NCBI GenBank assembly: GCA_018814245.1
Contig: JAHIZN010000130.1
Span: forward strand, 1 to 8,951
Direction of reading: 5' to 3'
Source: a bacterium
GTDB lineage: Bacteria > UBA9089 > CG2-30-40-21
Length of the DNA stretch: 8,951 nucleotides
Positions 1 through 6,601 of this stretch are shown here, in pieces. A program made the position numbers and the translations under genes. Numbering within the stretch: position 1 is the first letter of the stretch; every line of letters starts with the position of its first letter. Below the pieces are notes generated by a model. It worked only from the letters and a program-made list of their open reading frames with translations. It was not told where the DNA came from and made no database searches.

Positions 1-157
1 ATGAATGCAGACATAGAGACACGATTATCGCCTCTCTACTGCTTTCCTTATCAAAATTAGATATTGTACACAAGTTAAAAAAAAATTACGAGGTGATGTC
101 TTAACAGGAATAGAGACTCATTCTTATGTCGGAGTTTCAGATGCTGTGTGAAAATGG
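1..157. other. Left edge, no supported gene
   Basis: Frame 1 is open from the window edge to a TAG at 58-60 (19 codons, including an ATG at position 1). It could be the last residues of a gene lying to the left, but it is too short to identify. The rest of the stretch is A+T-rich, with a run of nine A near 80, and has no open frame of note on either strand. It ends at the -35 box of the methyltransferase promoter. Confidence 0.4.
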
Positions 158-186
158 TTGACTATTATAACCATTTATAGTATACT
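158..186 (+). promoter_or_regulatory. Sigma70-type promoter of the methyltransferase gene
   Basis: TTGACT (158-163) and TATACT (181-186) are separated by exactly 17 bp, and each hexamer differs from the sigma70 consensus at one position. Transcription would begin near 193 and leave a leader of about 34 nt that contains the AGGAG ribosome binding site (211-215) and the ATG at 227. This also shows that the in-frame TTG at 158 is the -35 box and not a start codon. The spacing and box quality are read directly; promoter activity is inferred. Confidence 0.75.
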
Positions 187-226
187 ATCAGGCAGACATA
201 GACAAGAAAAAGGAGCTATTACAAGA

Positions 227-817
227 ATGAAATCACAAGCAATACTTCAGCAAATATACAGCAGTCTCCTGCAAAATCGTGTCAAGTTGTCCTTTATAAT
301 TTTTACTTTTCTACTAATTAAGAACTTTTTCATTGATAAGGTTCGACCTCATGACATTTGTAGCTTTCAGGATTTATGGGGATTTGCCGGGTTACTACTT
401 GTCGTAAGCGGAGTTGGTTTAAGATCATGGGCAGCAGGGATTATCTGTAAATGTGACTCTTTAGCAACTACTGGACCTTATTGCCTGACAAGACATCCAT
501 TATATGTTGGTTCACTCCTGATGGCAATTGGTTTTTGTTTTATTATTGGTGATAGTCTAAACCTTTGGGTTGTTCTTGGGATAGCCTTTATAATATATTT
601 CCCCACGATACACAAAGAGGAATCTTTTCTTGCCCAAAAATTCGGAGAAGAATGGGACAAATATGCTCAGCATACCTCTATACTTTTTCCCAAAAGTATT
701 CCGCTGAATATTTGTTCAAACTGGTCATTGGGACAATGGTTACATAATAAAGAATACAATGCCTTTGCTTCCAGTTTGGTTGTATTGATTGTTTTGGAAT
801 TCTTACATAAATTATAG
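227..817 (+). CDS. Isoprenylcysteine carboxyl methyltransferase / phospholipid methyltransferase-like integral membrane protein
   Basis: A 196-residue membrane protein of the ICMT/PEMT superfamily, whose members move a methyl group from S-adenosylmethionine to membrane-embedded substrates. Hydrophobic segments lie at about residues 20-36, 52-72, 92-108 and 112-127, with another near the C-terminus (180-193). The family signature is at 83-95: GPY, then TRHPLY, then VG. The acidic stretch KEE at 130-132 and FGEEWDKY at 139-146 match the C-terminal SAM-binding half. The ATG at 227 was preferred over an in-frame TTG at 158 because AGGAG precedes it by 11 nt and a promoter occupies 158-186. It is the only plus-strand gene, has its own promoter, and has no partner here. 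Bacterial members of this family have varied or unknown substrates, so the methyl acceptor cannot be named. The family is clear; the substrate is not. Confidence 0.85.
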   Translation: MKSQAILQQIYSSLLQNRVKLSFIIFTFLLIKNFFIDKVRPHDICSFQDLWGFAGLLLVVSGVGLRSWAAGIICKCDSLATTGPYCLTRHPLYVGSLLMAIGFCFIIGDSLNLWVVLGIAFIIYFPTIHKEESFLAQKFGEEWDKYAQHTSILFPKSIPLNICSNWSLGQWLHNKEYNAFASSLVVLIVLEFLHKL

Positions 818-972
818 CTACTGCTGTCGTGTCAACTGTTAATTGTTGCATAATTAATTACATATGGAGGACAGGCTCTGCGAATGCAAGGGGTGACAGA
901 AGTGCTGCCTCCCTTGTCTCTGCCATCAATAAGCGACCACAAGAGAAGAGTATCTGAAACGCCAGCCTACAC

Positions 973-990
973 AGCCACAAAGGCACGAAG
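973..990. repeat. Dispersed repeat fragment (CCACAAAGGCACGAAG type)
   Basis: The sequence AGCCACAAAGGCACGAAG belongs to a loose family of purine-rich dispersed repeats that I recognise from many uncultivated bacterial genomes. Two longer relatives (CACCGCAGAGACGCAGAG type) occur in this window at 1538-1570 and 8855-8885. It lies in the 180-bp gap between the convergent methyltransferase and hicB-like genes, which otherwise holds only a weak AT-rich hairpin (TTAATT at 839-844 with AATTAA at 852-857) and no convincing terminator. Confidence 0.45.
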
Positions 991-997
991 ATATAAG

Positions 998-1267
998 TCA
1001 GTTTCTCTTGCAACGAGACTTTTGTGGAGGATTTTTTTCTATAATACTACATGGTTCAACCTGAAGGCACAACTCATCTGAAACACCACATGCATCCTCT
1101 AATCTTACACCCAATTGATCTGCCGATTCGACATAAAACTTCACTATCTCCTTCATCCTTTGAATTGCCTTATCAACAGTTTTACCATAGCTATATATCT
1201 CTAACCTTGGACAGGAAACAATATAGCTGGTATCCCCTTCCTTAAATATTTCTATCGGTAGCTTCAT
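998..1267 (-). CDS. HicB-like (UPF0150) antitoxin-type small protein, solitary
   Basis: An 89-residue protein whose first 60 residues follow the HicB/UPF0150 pattern: a short strand with an acidic EGD turn (10-12), YIVSCPRLE (15-23), a YGKT turn (27-30) and an amphipathic helix with KAIQRMKEIVKFYVE (33-47). In HicAB systems this partial RNase H-like fold binds and neutralises the HicA mRNA interferase. The start is supported by AGGAGG 8 nt upstream of the ATG. No HicA-like frame lies on either side, and there is no C-terminal DNA-binding domain, so it is either an orphan antitoxin or a stand-alone UPF0150 protein. The cysteine-rich tail after residue 60 has no clear family match and may be non-conserved. 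Confidence is good for the fold and low for a toxin-antitoxin role. Confidence 0.7.
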   Translation of the reverse strand: MKLPIEIFKEGDTSYIVSCPRLEIYSYGKTVDKAIQRMKEIVKFYVESADQLGVRLEDACGVSDELCLQVEPCSIIEKNPPQKSRCKRN

Positions 1268-1490
1268 GCGAAACTCCTCCTTATTTAATGTTGTTTCTAC
1301 CTATATCGACAATTTATAAAAAAAGCTTTAGTTTTTTGGCTATTCTTTTACAACAATTCTCATTTTTGAAAAAGCGTAAGGAAAGAAGATGTGAAGATTA
1401 TGAAGATAAGTGGGATATTTTTTTGTATCAGAAGTTCACCCCAAACAGCAAGAGATAATTTGTCATAATTTATTGTTTATCGTTGTTGGG
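1268..1490. other. Intergenic stretch without a gene
   Basis: The start of the hicB-like gene (AGGAGG and leader) lies at the left edge. The remainder is A+T-rich with stop codons in all frames. In the minus direction, TATAAA- and TATAGG-like hexamers occur 35-60 bp upstream of the hicB-like ATG, but neither has a good -35 box at the right distance, so I call no promoter. The right part leads into a repeat element. Confidence 0.4.
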
Positions 1491-1537
1491 TAATTGCTCA
1501 ATAACATGTGGATTTTGCAAGCCACGAAGAAAAATTT

Positions 1538-1570
1538 GTTCACCGCAGAGACGCAGAGTTCGCTGAGAAT
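1538..1570. repeat. Dispersed repeat (CACCGCAGAGACGCAGAG type)
   Basis: CACCGCAGAGACGCAGAG at 1541-1558, followed by a CGCTGAGAAT extension. A diverged copy lies inverted at 8855-8885, where three CTCCGCG units are seen. The core GAGACGC-GAG is shared. This repeat class is widely dispersed in some environmental bacterial genomes; its function is unknown. Confidence 0.55.
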
Positions 1571-1623
1571 CGTTGAAGAAAAAAGAGCTGTGAGTTTACT
1601 TCCACAATTACAACGAAACTGTC

Positions 1624-1643
1624 ATTCCTGCGAATGCAGGAAT
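1624..1643. repeat. REP-like palindrome
   Basis: ATTCCTGC-gaat-GCAGGAAT is a perfect 8-bp stem with a 4-nt loop, within the well-known dispersed context GTCATTCCTGCGAATGCAGG. Such palindromes act in various genomes as transcript-stabilising or attenuating hairpins and as targets of REP-associated transposases. Here it lies 134 bp beyond the stop codon of the duplicated-domain exported protein, in that gene's downstream region. Read on the plus strand it is followed by CTCCTCTTTTT, which is terminator-like, but no plus-strand gene precedes it closely. Confidence 0.7.
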
Positions 1644-1776
1644 CTCCTCTTTTTAGATTGTTTTATCGACATCATCTCCTTGTCCCCTCAAAGGATTGCC
1701 ACAGGATATTGAGCAGTTACATTGTTGGTAATATAAATCTTACCCATGATTGAATCCATACAGATATAATTTACCA

Positions 1777-2844
1777 TTATTTCCTGATTCTCTGCTTGAA
1801 GGTATATATCCTTTCCCTTGGTATGGTTCCATACGGATAACGGGCATAGAAGATTATATCGTGTGAAACATCAAAAAGTCTCCAAATACTAATTTTTGCC
1901 TGGGTTTCTGCTCCATTTACAGTAATCAATTCACCCATAGGCAGGACTGTTCCCCCATTCCTTTGAACATCGATGGTAAGTGAAACAGGCCATTCACCCT
2001 CTCCATATTCCCAGTTCATAATCATTTTAGCAAGGGATACTATTTCACTGCCCACAGTTTCCGGAATATCAATTTTAATAATTGGCGCAGGCTGTGTTGC
2101 AGGCAGACAGACTGTCTTTTCTCCAATTCTACAATTAGCTACAAAAATCTTATCTCCCGGAACAACATCCGTCGAATAATGCAGGCAGCATACTATTTCA
2201 TGAGGGATATAAAGAACATGACTTACATTAATCTCTACCTGTGTCATGCTTCCAGCAATTGTTATTGGATTCTTTTCCATAATAATGCTTTTTCCTTCAG
2301 AATAGATGTCAATCTCAATAGATACAGGTATTTCTCCTGAACTATATTCCCAGACAAGAGTCAACCTGCCAGGGGTTGATGCCCTGCCAATTGCCTTAAT
2401 AATTCCTATGCTGGTTATAGCTGCCCCTTTTTTATCATTTGTCTTAGATGTCTTTGATATGTGTGCAATTCTTGCTGCAAAAAAGCCGGCAGGTTTTTTT
2501 GCAAGTGTGTTCCCTGTAATAGTATCCATGGTTCCATCCATCAGATACCCAATAAATCCCTTGGGACGAGGAAATTCAATGGTAAAGATAATCTCATTGG
2601 GTCTGATGCGATTAACCTCTCCTTTAACCACATAGGTTTTCTTGTTCTCTGTAGTATAGTATCCACCAAAACAGGTGACATTTTTGACACTTTTTTGCTT
2701 CTCAATCTCCAGAACACCCTTGTCTCCATCACATGCAAGGCTATACCTGCCTTCAAAATTCTCAGGACAAACCCGAGCAAGGCTAAGTATTGGGCATAAT
2801 AACACGAGAAGCAGCAGAATACCCTTTTGCAGAATATGTTTCAT
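1777..2844 (-). CDS. Exported protein with an N-terminal beta-rich region and two copies of one domain, function unknown
   Basis: 355 residues. Residues 1-23 form a signal peptide (KHILQKG, then a leucine-rich core, ending SLA before RVCPEN). There is no lipobox, because leucine precedes the core cysteine. Residues 26-125 are glycine-rich and beta-like, with cysteines at 26, 38 and 58 and a GxLMDGTMDTITGNT stretch that resembles small beta-barrel proteins. Two repeats follow. Residues 146-240 contain LVWEYSSGEIPVSIEIDI and YIPHEIVCCLHY, and residues 256-352 contain MNWEYGEGEWPVSLTIDV and DVSHDIIFYARY. The alignment WEY-x-GE-x-PVS-x-ID, then ITxxG, then H-x-I is clear by eye. AAGGAGG lies 6 nt before the ATG. 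The gene stands alone behind a palindrome-bearing gap. I do not recognise the family; a periplasmic or surface role is inferred only from the signal peptide. Confidence 0.85.
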   Translation of the reverse strand: MKHILQKGILLLLVLLCPILSLARVCPENFEGRYSLACDGDKGVLEIEKQKSVKNVTCFGGYYTTENKKTYVVKGEVNRIRPNEIIFTIEFPRPKGFIGYLMDGTMDTITGNTLAKKPAGFFAARIAHISKTSKTNDKKGAAITSIGIIKAIGRASTPGRLTLVWEYSSGEIPVSIEIDIYSEGKSIIMEKNPITIAGSMTQVEINVSHVLYIPHEIVCCLHYSTDVVPGDKIFVANCRIGEKTVCLPATQPAPIIKIDIPETVGSEIVSLAKMIMNWEYGEGEWPVSLTIDVQRNGGTVLPMGELITVNGAETQAKISIWRLFDVSHDIIFYARYPYGTIPRERIYTFKQRIRK

Positions 2845-2917
2845 TGCAATCCTCCTTGTTTATATTCCTAATTTGTAATCGTCCAATCGTCAGCAGGGAC
2901 CATAAAATCAATGGAAA

Positions 2918-2935
2918 TGGCAGTTGCAACTGCCA
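2918..2935. promoter_or_regulatory. Perfect 18-bp palindrome upstream of the duplicated-domain exported gene
   Basis: TGGCAGTTGCAACTGCCA is a perfect dyad with no central spacer, 73 bp upstream of the ATG at 2844. A second small inverted repeat, GAGGT-gct-ACCTC (2936-2948), directly adjoins it. A perfect, uninterrupted dyad in a 171-bp gap suggests a binding site for a dimeric regulator. A hairpin role at the end of the comF transcript is the alternative, but the dyad is not followed by a T-run in the comF direction. The symmetry is seen; the function is inferred. Confidence 0.5.
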
Positions 2936-2985
2936 GAGGTGCTACCTCCTTTTTGTACTATAATGCCTTATAAAAACTGCAAGGC

Positions 2986-3010
2986 TCTGAAAGCTGACCG
3001 CTGAACGCTT
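2986..3010. repeat. Short repeat fragment of the TCAGC type
   Basis: On the minus strand this reads AAGCGTTCAGCGG, then TCAGCTTTCAGA, immediately downstream of the comF stop codon. It resembles the CAGCTGTCAGCATTCAG repeats at 8740 and 8903. The similarity is confined to the repeated TCAGC words, so the relationship is tentative. Confidence 0.3.
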
Positions 3011-3015
3011 ACTAA

Positions 3016-3795
3016 TTACAATCCCCTTGCCAGCGTAAGGACAAAAATATCACTGCTGCCTGCTTGCTTCAGGATTCGGCTGCACTCATTTGAGGTGGCA
3101 CCGGTTGTAAAAACATCGTCAATTAACAGTATCCTTTTTCCGGAAAATTTGTCAGGTTGCTTGATACAGAAGGCATTGTGAATATTTTTTATTCGCTGGC
3201 TTCTTTTCAGTGAAGCCTGAGTGACTGTTGCTTTTATTCTCTTAAGATTATTTCGGGATACAGGGATACCCAGCTTTTTACCCATGAAGACAGCTAAGAT
3301 ATCTGATTGATTATATCCCCGTGCCTTAAGTCTGGTTTTATGCAAGGGGACAGGGATAATAATGTCTATGCCCTCTCTACTTAGGGATGAGGATTCAACC
3401 TTGTCTGCCCAGCCCAGATGACTGATACGGTCTGCCATCAAATGACCCAGCGTATCCTGCAACCCTGTTTTGCCCTCATACTTAAAGAGCCAGATAGCTT
3501 TTTTTAATACCCCCTCATATGCCCCAACCGCTCGTGCAGATGTGAAGTATTTTTTCATGGTGCGGCACTGGCGGCATAAGGGCTGTTGTATCTGATTAAA
3601 AGATGGAGACAGTGGCTTCCCACATTTATCACACCATGGCAAATCTAAGGGCGTTATTTTTTTAATACAATCAGAACAGATATAGTGTTCTTTTATTGTT
3701 TCCAGAGGGTTGGGACAAAGGCTGCATTCTGCCGGAAAGATAAGGTTGAATAATCCCCAAAAGATACGCTTGGTCATAAATAGTAATCGCAGCAT
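3016..3795 (-). CDS. comF: ComF-family phosphoribosyltransferase-like protein
   Basis: 259 residues. The N-terminal part carries four CxxC pairs (C24/C27, C40/C43, C55/C58, C74/C77), the usual ComF zinc-ribbon region. The C-terminal part is a type I phosphoribosyltransferase fold with DIIIPVPLH (144-152), KARGYNQS (157-164), TQASLKRSQR (192-201) and the PRPP loop ILLIDDVFTTGAT (222-234). ComF proteins are cytoplasmic and needed for DNA uptake in competent bacteria; a PriA-linked role is known in some. I chose the ATG at 3795, since AAGGA lies 6 nt upstream and the conserved FPAEC region follows about 20 residues later. A longer frame to 3915 would overlap the upstream gene by over 100 bp and adds non-conserved sequence. 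The start is 13 nt after the radical SAM stop, so translation is probably coupled. Confidence 0.9.
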   Translation of the reverse strand: MLRLLFMTKRIFWGLFNLIFPAECSLCPNPLETIKEHYICSDCIKKITPLDLPWCDKCGKPLSPSFNQIQQPLCRQCRTMKKYFTSARAVGAYEGVLKKAIWLFKYEGKTGLQDTLGHLMADRISHLGWADKVESSSLSREGIDIIIPVPLHKTRLKARGYNQSDILAVFMGKKLGIPVSRNNLKRIKATVTQASLKRSQRIKNIHNAFCIKQPDKFSGKRILLIDDVFTTGATSNECSRILKQAGSSDIFVLTLARGL

Positions 3796-3808
3796 AAAGA
3801 TTCCTTGC

Positions 3809-4801
3809 TTACGCTTTCCCCAACACACACCATGGATCAGCAGCCATACAATCTGTTTCTTTGGAATAATAGTATGCCCTGGCTCGACAGCCGCCACAGA
3901 TTTCCCGATATTCACATCCTCTGCATTTCCCCTTGTAGGCAGAGCTTCTGAGCTGAAGGAGTATCGGGGATTCCTTCCATAAAACAGAGAATGGCGTTTC
4001 CTTAATATTTCCTATTATTAGCGGCAAATATGGACAGGGAGAGATGTCCCCATTGGGCAGGATACAGCAATAACCTATCCCTGCCAGACAACCACGCATA
4101 AAACGAGGAGACATACAGCCTGCCTTGGATGCAAGAGGCATAAATTGAGGGGCACAGGTTGGCTTTAATTCAAAGGCAGGATTTTTTATTTGCTTTTCTA
4201 TAATGCCATTTAACAAGGCATGATATTCTTTTCTGGATATTTTGGATGTTAATTCCTTTGCCCTTCCGGTATGCACCAAGAAAAAGATGTGATGTGCCTT
4301 TGCTCCAAGTCTCTGAGCCATATCAGAAAGTCTGGGAATTTCATCCATATTAAAGTCCATGACAGTAGTATGTATCTGGAAATCAAGCCCTGCCTGAAGA
4401 CAGGCATTGATACCAGACATAGTTTGTTCAAAAGCCCCGGGGCACTGTCTGAATTCATCGTGATGTTCCGGATTGCTGCTGTCAAGGCTTATCCCTACCC
4501 GTCCAATTCCAGAGTCGAGCAGTTTTTTTGCTATCCCTAAATCAATCAGCATCCCATTGCTGCCCAAAACACAACGAATCCCAATAGAATTGGCATATTC
4601 AATCAATTCATAAATATCATCCCTGAGAAGTGCCTCTCCGCCGGAAAAAATAATACGATTACAACCACTCTCCCGAAGCTCAAACAACAGGTGTTTGCCC
4701 TCAATGGTGTTCAGCTCATTTGCATCCCTTTCCCCTGCATCCCGGTAACAATGCTTACACCGCAGGTTGCACGCCTTGGTCATGTTCCATGAAACAAACA
4801 T
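3809..4801 (-). CDS. Radical SAM/SPASM enzyme, NirJ2/AhbD-like
   Basis: 330 residues. CNLRCKHC (11-18) gives the CxxxCxxC triad for the SAM-binding 4Fe-4S cluster, followed by FSGGE (52-56), a GSNG strand (80-83) and GISLDSS (103-109). The C-terminal SPASM-type region has C238, C245/C246, C256, C293, C296, C302, C305 and C325, including CLAGIGYC (238-245), NGDISPCPY (250-258) and CGGCRARA (302-309), which fit auxiliary clusters. HTTVMDFN (144-151), AHHIFFLV (169-176) and ELKPTCAPQF (211-220) match my memory of the NirJ2 family (proposed heme d1-type or AhbD-related porphyrin side-chain chemistry). Homologues also include peptide-modifying enzymes. No other heme genes lie here, so the reaction is uncertain. 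GGAGGGG precedes the ATG by about 5 nt. comF follows in the same transcript. Confidence 0.85.
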   Translation of the reverse strand: MFVSWNMTKACNLRCKHCYRDAGERDANELNTIEGKHLLFELRESGCNRIIFSGGEALLRDDIYELIEYANSIGIRCVLGSNGMLIDLGIAKKLLDSGIGRVGISLDSSNPEHHDEFRQCPGAFEQTMSGINACLQAGLDFQIHTTVMDFNMDEIPRLSDMAQRLGAKAHHIFFLVHTGRAKELTSKISRKEYHALLNGIIEKQIKNPAFELKPTCAPQFMPLASKAGCMSPRFMRGCLAGIGYCCILPNGDISPCPYLPLIIGNIKETPFSVLWKESPILLQLRSSAYKGKCRGCEYREICGGCRARAYYYSKETDCMAADPWCVLGKA

Positions 4802-4816
4802 AATGCCCCTCCAGAA

Positions 4817-4977
4817 GAATTATGAATTATGAATTATAAAGTATGATGTAGTGAGTTACTACGAACAAGAATGTATCCTTTTCGTGAGTAGCGAGCTAAT
4901 TTCAGACACCACCAAAATTCACAAGTTGTTGAGCAATTACCAATAATTCATAATTTATAATTCATAATTCATAATTT
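4817..4977. repeat. AT-rich inverted-repeat element A
   Basis: The left arm (4817-4840, GAATTATGAATTATGAATTA...) and the inverted right arm (4954-4977) match at 23 of 24 positions. Each arm is a tandem of the ATTATGA word. The 113-nt centre has no coding capacity, but it contains a GTAGT-gagtt-ACTAC hairpin (4848-4862) and a 31-nt match to the 1491-1719 element. It fills the gap between the HD-GYP stop (4981) and the radical SAM ribosome binding site. As RNA it would fold into a long AU-rich stem, which could end, stabilise or insulate the transcript. Mobility is inferred from its similarity to element B. Confidence 0.65.
4913..4943 (-). repeat. Second copy of the GGTAATTGCTCAA repeat
   Basis: On the minus strand this reads TTGGTAATTGCTCAAC, then AACTTGTGAATTTTG. 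It matches 1486-1517 at 28 of 32 positions, counting one gap. The two copies are 3.4 kb apart and in opposite orientation, inside elements that are otherwise unlike each other. Confidence 0.55.
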
Positions 4978-4980
4978 CCC

Positions 4981-6585
4981 TCAAATATATGTCCCAAACC
5001 TTTCCTTTCTCCTTTCCAGTACCCTTAAAAAGGCATTAACCACATTAGGATCAAACTGTTTACCAGCACACCTTTTGAGCTCCATGATTGCGGTTTCAAC
5101 ATCAGTGGCTTTTTTGTATGGTCTATTAGAAGTCATTGCCTCAAAGGAATCAGCTACCTCAATAATTCGAGCCTCAAGGGATATTTCATCCCCTGATAGT
5201 CCATAAGGATACCCCTTTCCATCCATTCTTTCATGGTGTTGTGAAACCCCAGCCACAATCTCTTTTGGAAATTCTCCTAATGAAAGGATCTTGAAACTGG
5301 TAGCTGGATGGTTTCTTATCTTTTCAAACTCTTCTTGTGTTAATCCACATGGTTTAAGGAGTATTTCTTCTGGCACACCAATCTTTCCAATATCATGAAG
5401 AAGGGTAGCAATCTCAATTGTTTCTACTGCTGTTTCTGGCATGCCCATTTCCTGAGCAGTAGCAACAGCATACCATACCGTTCGCTCTGAATGCCCTCGA
5501 GTATGAATATCCTTAGCCTCTATTGCTTCTGCCAGAGAACGGGTAATGTTTATAAGATTAGTCTTAGTTATAGTAAACAACCTTTTGTTCTCAATAGCTA
5601 TTGCAGATTGAAAAGCCAGACTGCTTAAGAGCTGAATCTCCTCAGTAGTATATTTATGAGGGGTTAAAGAATAAACCGTAAGAACACCAAGGACAGTATC
5701 CTTTATTAATAAAGGCACAGACAGAAAAGAGGCAATCCCTTCGTCTATTACCTGTTGTGGGTGTTCCAGAAAGCTGTTTGCCCATACATCCTCTACAACC
5801 ATGGGAATCTTTGTCTCTGCTACCCGGCCAACAATACTCCTGCCTATCTCTATCTCATGTCTTTTATGAAGATACTTATTGCTCAATCCACAGGAGACAG
5901 TCATAATCAGCTCGTTTTTTTCATGATTGAACAGCCGCAAAGAACATTTTTTTGTATTAAGAGTTTTGGCTGCACCTTCAACAATAATATGTAAGGTATT
6001 TTTTAGATCAACATGAGAGCTTAAGGTATTGCTTATATGATTTATGGCATCAATCTCTGTATTTTTCTGTTCCAGCAAAAACTTACTTGTGCACAGCTCA
6101 GAGATGAGCTTGCTTATGTTTTCCATGTTCCTCAAAATGGTATTCAATTTTCCCCTGGGTAATATGCTTAATTTGGAAGCCTCAGTGGTCAATGCCGTAA
6201 GATCAATTTCGCACTTAGCTGCCAGCTCCGCTAATAATCCATTCTTAGAATATATCCCCTCAGAGACCATTCCTCCAACAAGATTATCTTTCATCATAAT
6301 TGGCACAATCAGGCACAAATTTCCTGCTGGACATGTAATTAATCCACCTTTTCCTGAAAGAGAAAGATTTTTCAGGGTATCAGCATAAAATTTAAGACAT
6401 ATCCCTGAGCCAGCCTTATCATGATTGATAATCTCACAAAAAGCAGGCAGCCTGTTCCTATCTATTGGCTCTCCCCTTTCATTAATCAATCGCATATTTA
6501 GTCCTGTTATCTTTGAGAATGTTTTTATTGTGTGATGAATTTGAGACGAAGCAATTAGTTTTGATAATGTGAATTGTTTGGACAA
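4981..6585 (-). CDS. PocR-GAF-HD-GYP sensor protein, probable cyclic-di-GMP phosphodiesterase
   Basis: 534 residues with no signal peptide or membrane segment. Residues 8-165 form a PocR-type ligand-binding domain with cysteines at 50, 63, 85 and 91 (FCEII, SGIC, TCPAGNLC). Residues 176-338 form a GAF domain (GRSIVGRV at 248-255, SFLSVPLL at 286-293, ALAIEN-like end). Residues 343-530 form an HD-GYP domain with GHSERT (364-369), LLHDIGKIGVP (395-405), NHP (425-427), HHERMDGKGYP (450-460) and VADSFEAMTSNRPY (477-490). HD-GYP enzymes hydrolyse cyclic di-GMP, and all the signature residues are present. The start is TTG at 6585: AGAGGGGG lies 6 nt upstream, and the first internal ATG (residue 31) would cut the PocR domain. 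AT-rich elements lie 3 nt beyond the stop and 17 nt before the start. The ligand sensed is unknown. Confidence 0.92.
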   Translation of the reverse strand: MSKQFTLSKLIASSQIHHTIKTFSKITGLNMRLINERGEPIDRNRLPAFCEIINHDKAGSGICLKFYADTLKNLSLSGKGGLITCPAGNLCLIVPIMMKDNLVGGMVSEGIYSKNGLLAELAAKCEIDLTALTTEASKLSILPRGKLNTILRNMENISKLISELCTSKFLLEQKNTEIDAINHISNTLSSHVDLKNTLHIIVEGAAKTLNTKKCSLRLFNHEKNELIMTVSCGLSNKYLHKRHEIEIGRSIVGRVAETKIPMVVEDVWANSFLEHPQQVIDEGIASFLSVPLLIKDTVLGVLTVYSLTPHKYTTEEIQLLSSLAFQSAIAIENKRLFTITKTNLINITRSLAEAIEAKDIHTRGHSERTVWYAVATAQEMGMPETAVETIEIATLLHDIGKIGVPEEILLKPCGLTQEEFEKIRNHPATSFKILSLGEFPKEIVAGVSQHHERMDGKGYPYGLSGDEISLEARIIEVADSFEAMTSNRPYKKATDVETAIMELKRCAGKQFDPNVVNAFLRVLERRKERFGTYI

Positions 6586-6601
6586 AATGTACCCCCTCTT
6601 G

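Larger units (their letters stand above)
1491..1719. repeat. Possible MITE-like element with imperfect inverted ends
   Basis: The left end (1491-1511, TAATTGCTCAATA...TGTGG) and the inverted right end (1699-1719) match at 18 of 21 positions. Short direct repeats follow the ends: TTGTTGGGTAAT (1483-1494) and TTGTTGGTAAT (1722-1732), with a one-base gap. Inside lie a CACCGCAGAG-type repeat and a REP-like hairpin, and there is no coding capacity for a transposase. A relative of the left end (28 of 32 positions over 1486-1517) occurs inverted at 4913-4943. It may be one mobile unit or a nest of separate repeats; the sequence does not decide. Confidence 0.4.

Noticed and set aside
884..1081. 65-codon plus-strand open frame
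   Set aside because: It overlaps the 3' end of the hicB-like gene, contains the CCACAAAGGCACGAAG repeat and has no family-like sequence. A GGAGG-like stretch at 866-870 is 13 nt from the ATG, but nothing else supports it.
1624..1643. Intrinsic terminator of the exported duplicated-domain gene
   Set aside because: In the direction of that gene the hairpin is followed by GACAGTTTCG, with no T-run, and it lies 134 bp beyond the stop. A REP-like repeat explains it better.
1494..1712. 72-codon plus-strand open frame
   Set aside because: It is made of repeat DNA: its FTAETQ part comes from the CACCGCAGAG repeat and its CHSCECRNL part from the REP-like palindrome. Such peptides are typical translations of these repeats, not proteins.
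2306..2799. Two plus-strand open frames of 109 and 112 codons
   Set aside because: They are antisense to the exported duplicated-domain gene, which has a signal peptide, an internal duplication and a strong ribosome binding site.
2859..2886. Minus-strand TTGGAC-16-TATAAA as a promoter for the exported duplicated-domain gene
   Set aside because: Transcription would start near 2852, inside the AAGGAGG ribosome binding site (2857-2851), so the message would lose part of it. The match is probably accidental.
3796..3915. N-terminal extension of ComF by 40 residues
   Set aside because: It overlaps the radical SAM gene, is not ComF-like and has no better ribosome binding site than the AAGGA in front of the ATG at 3795.
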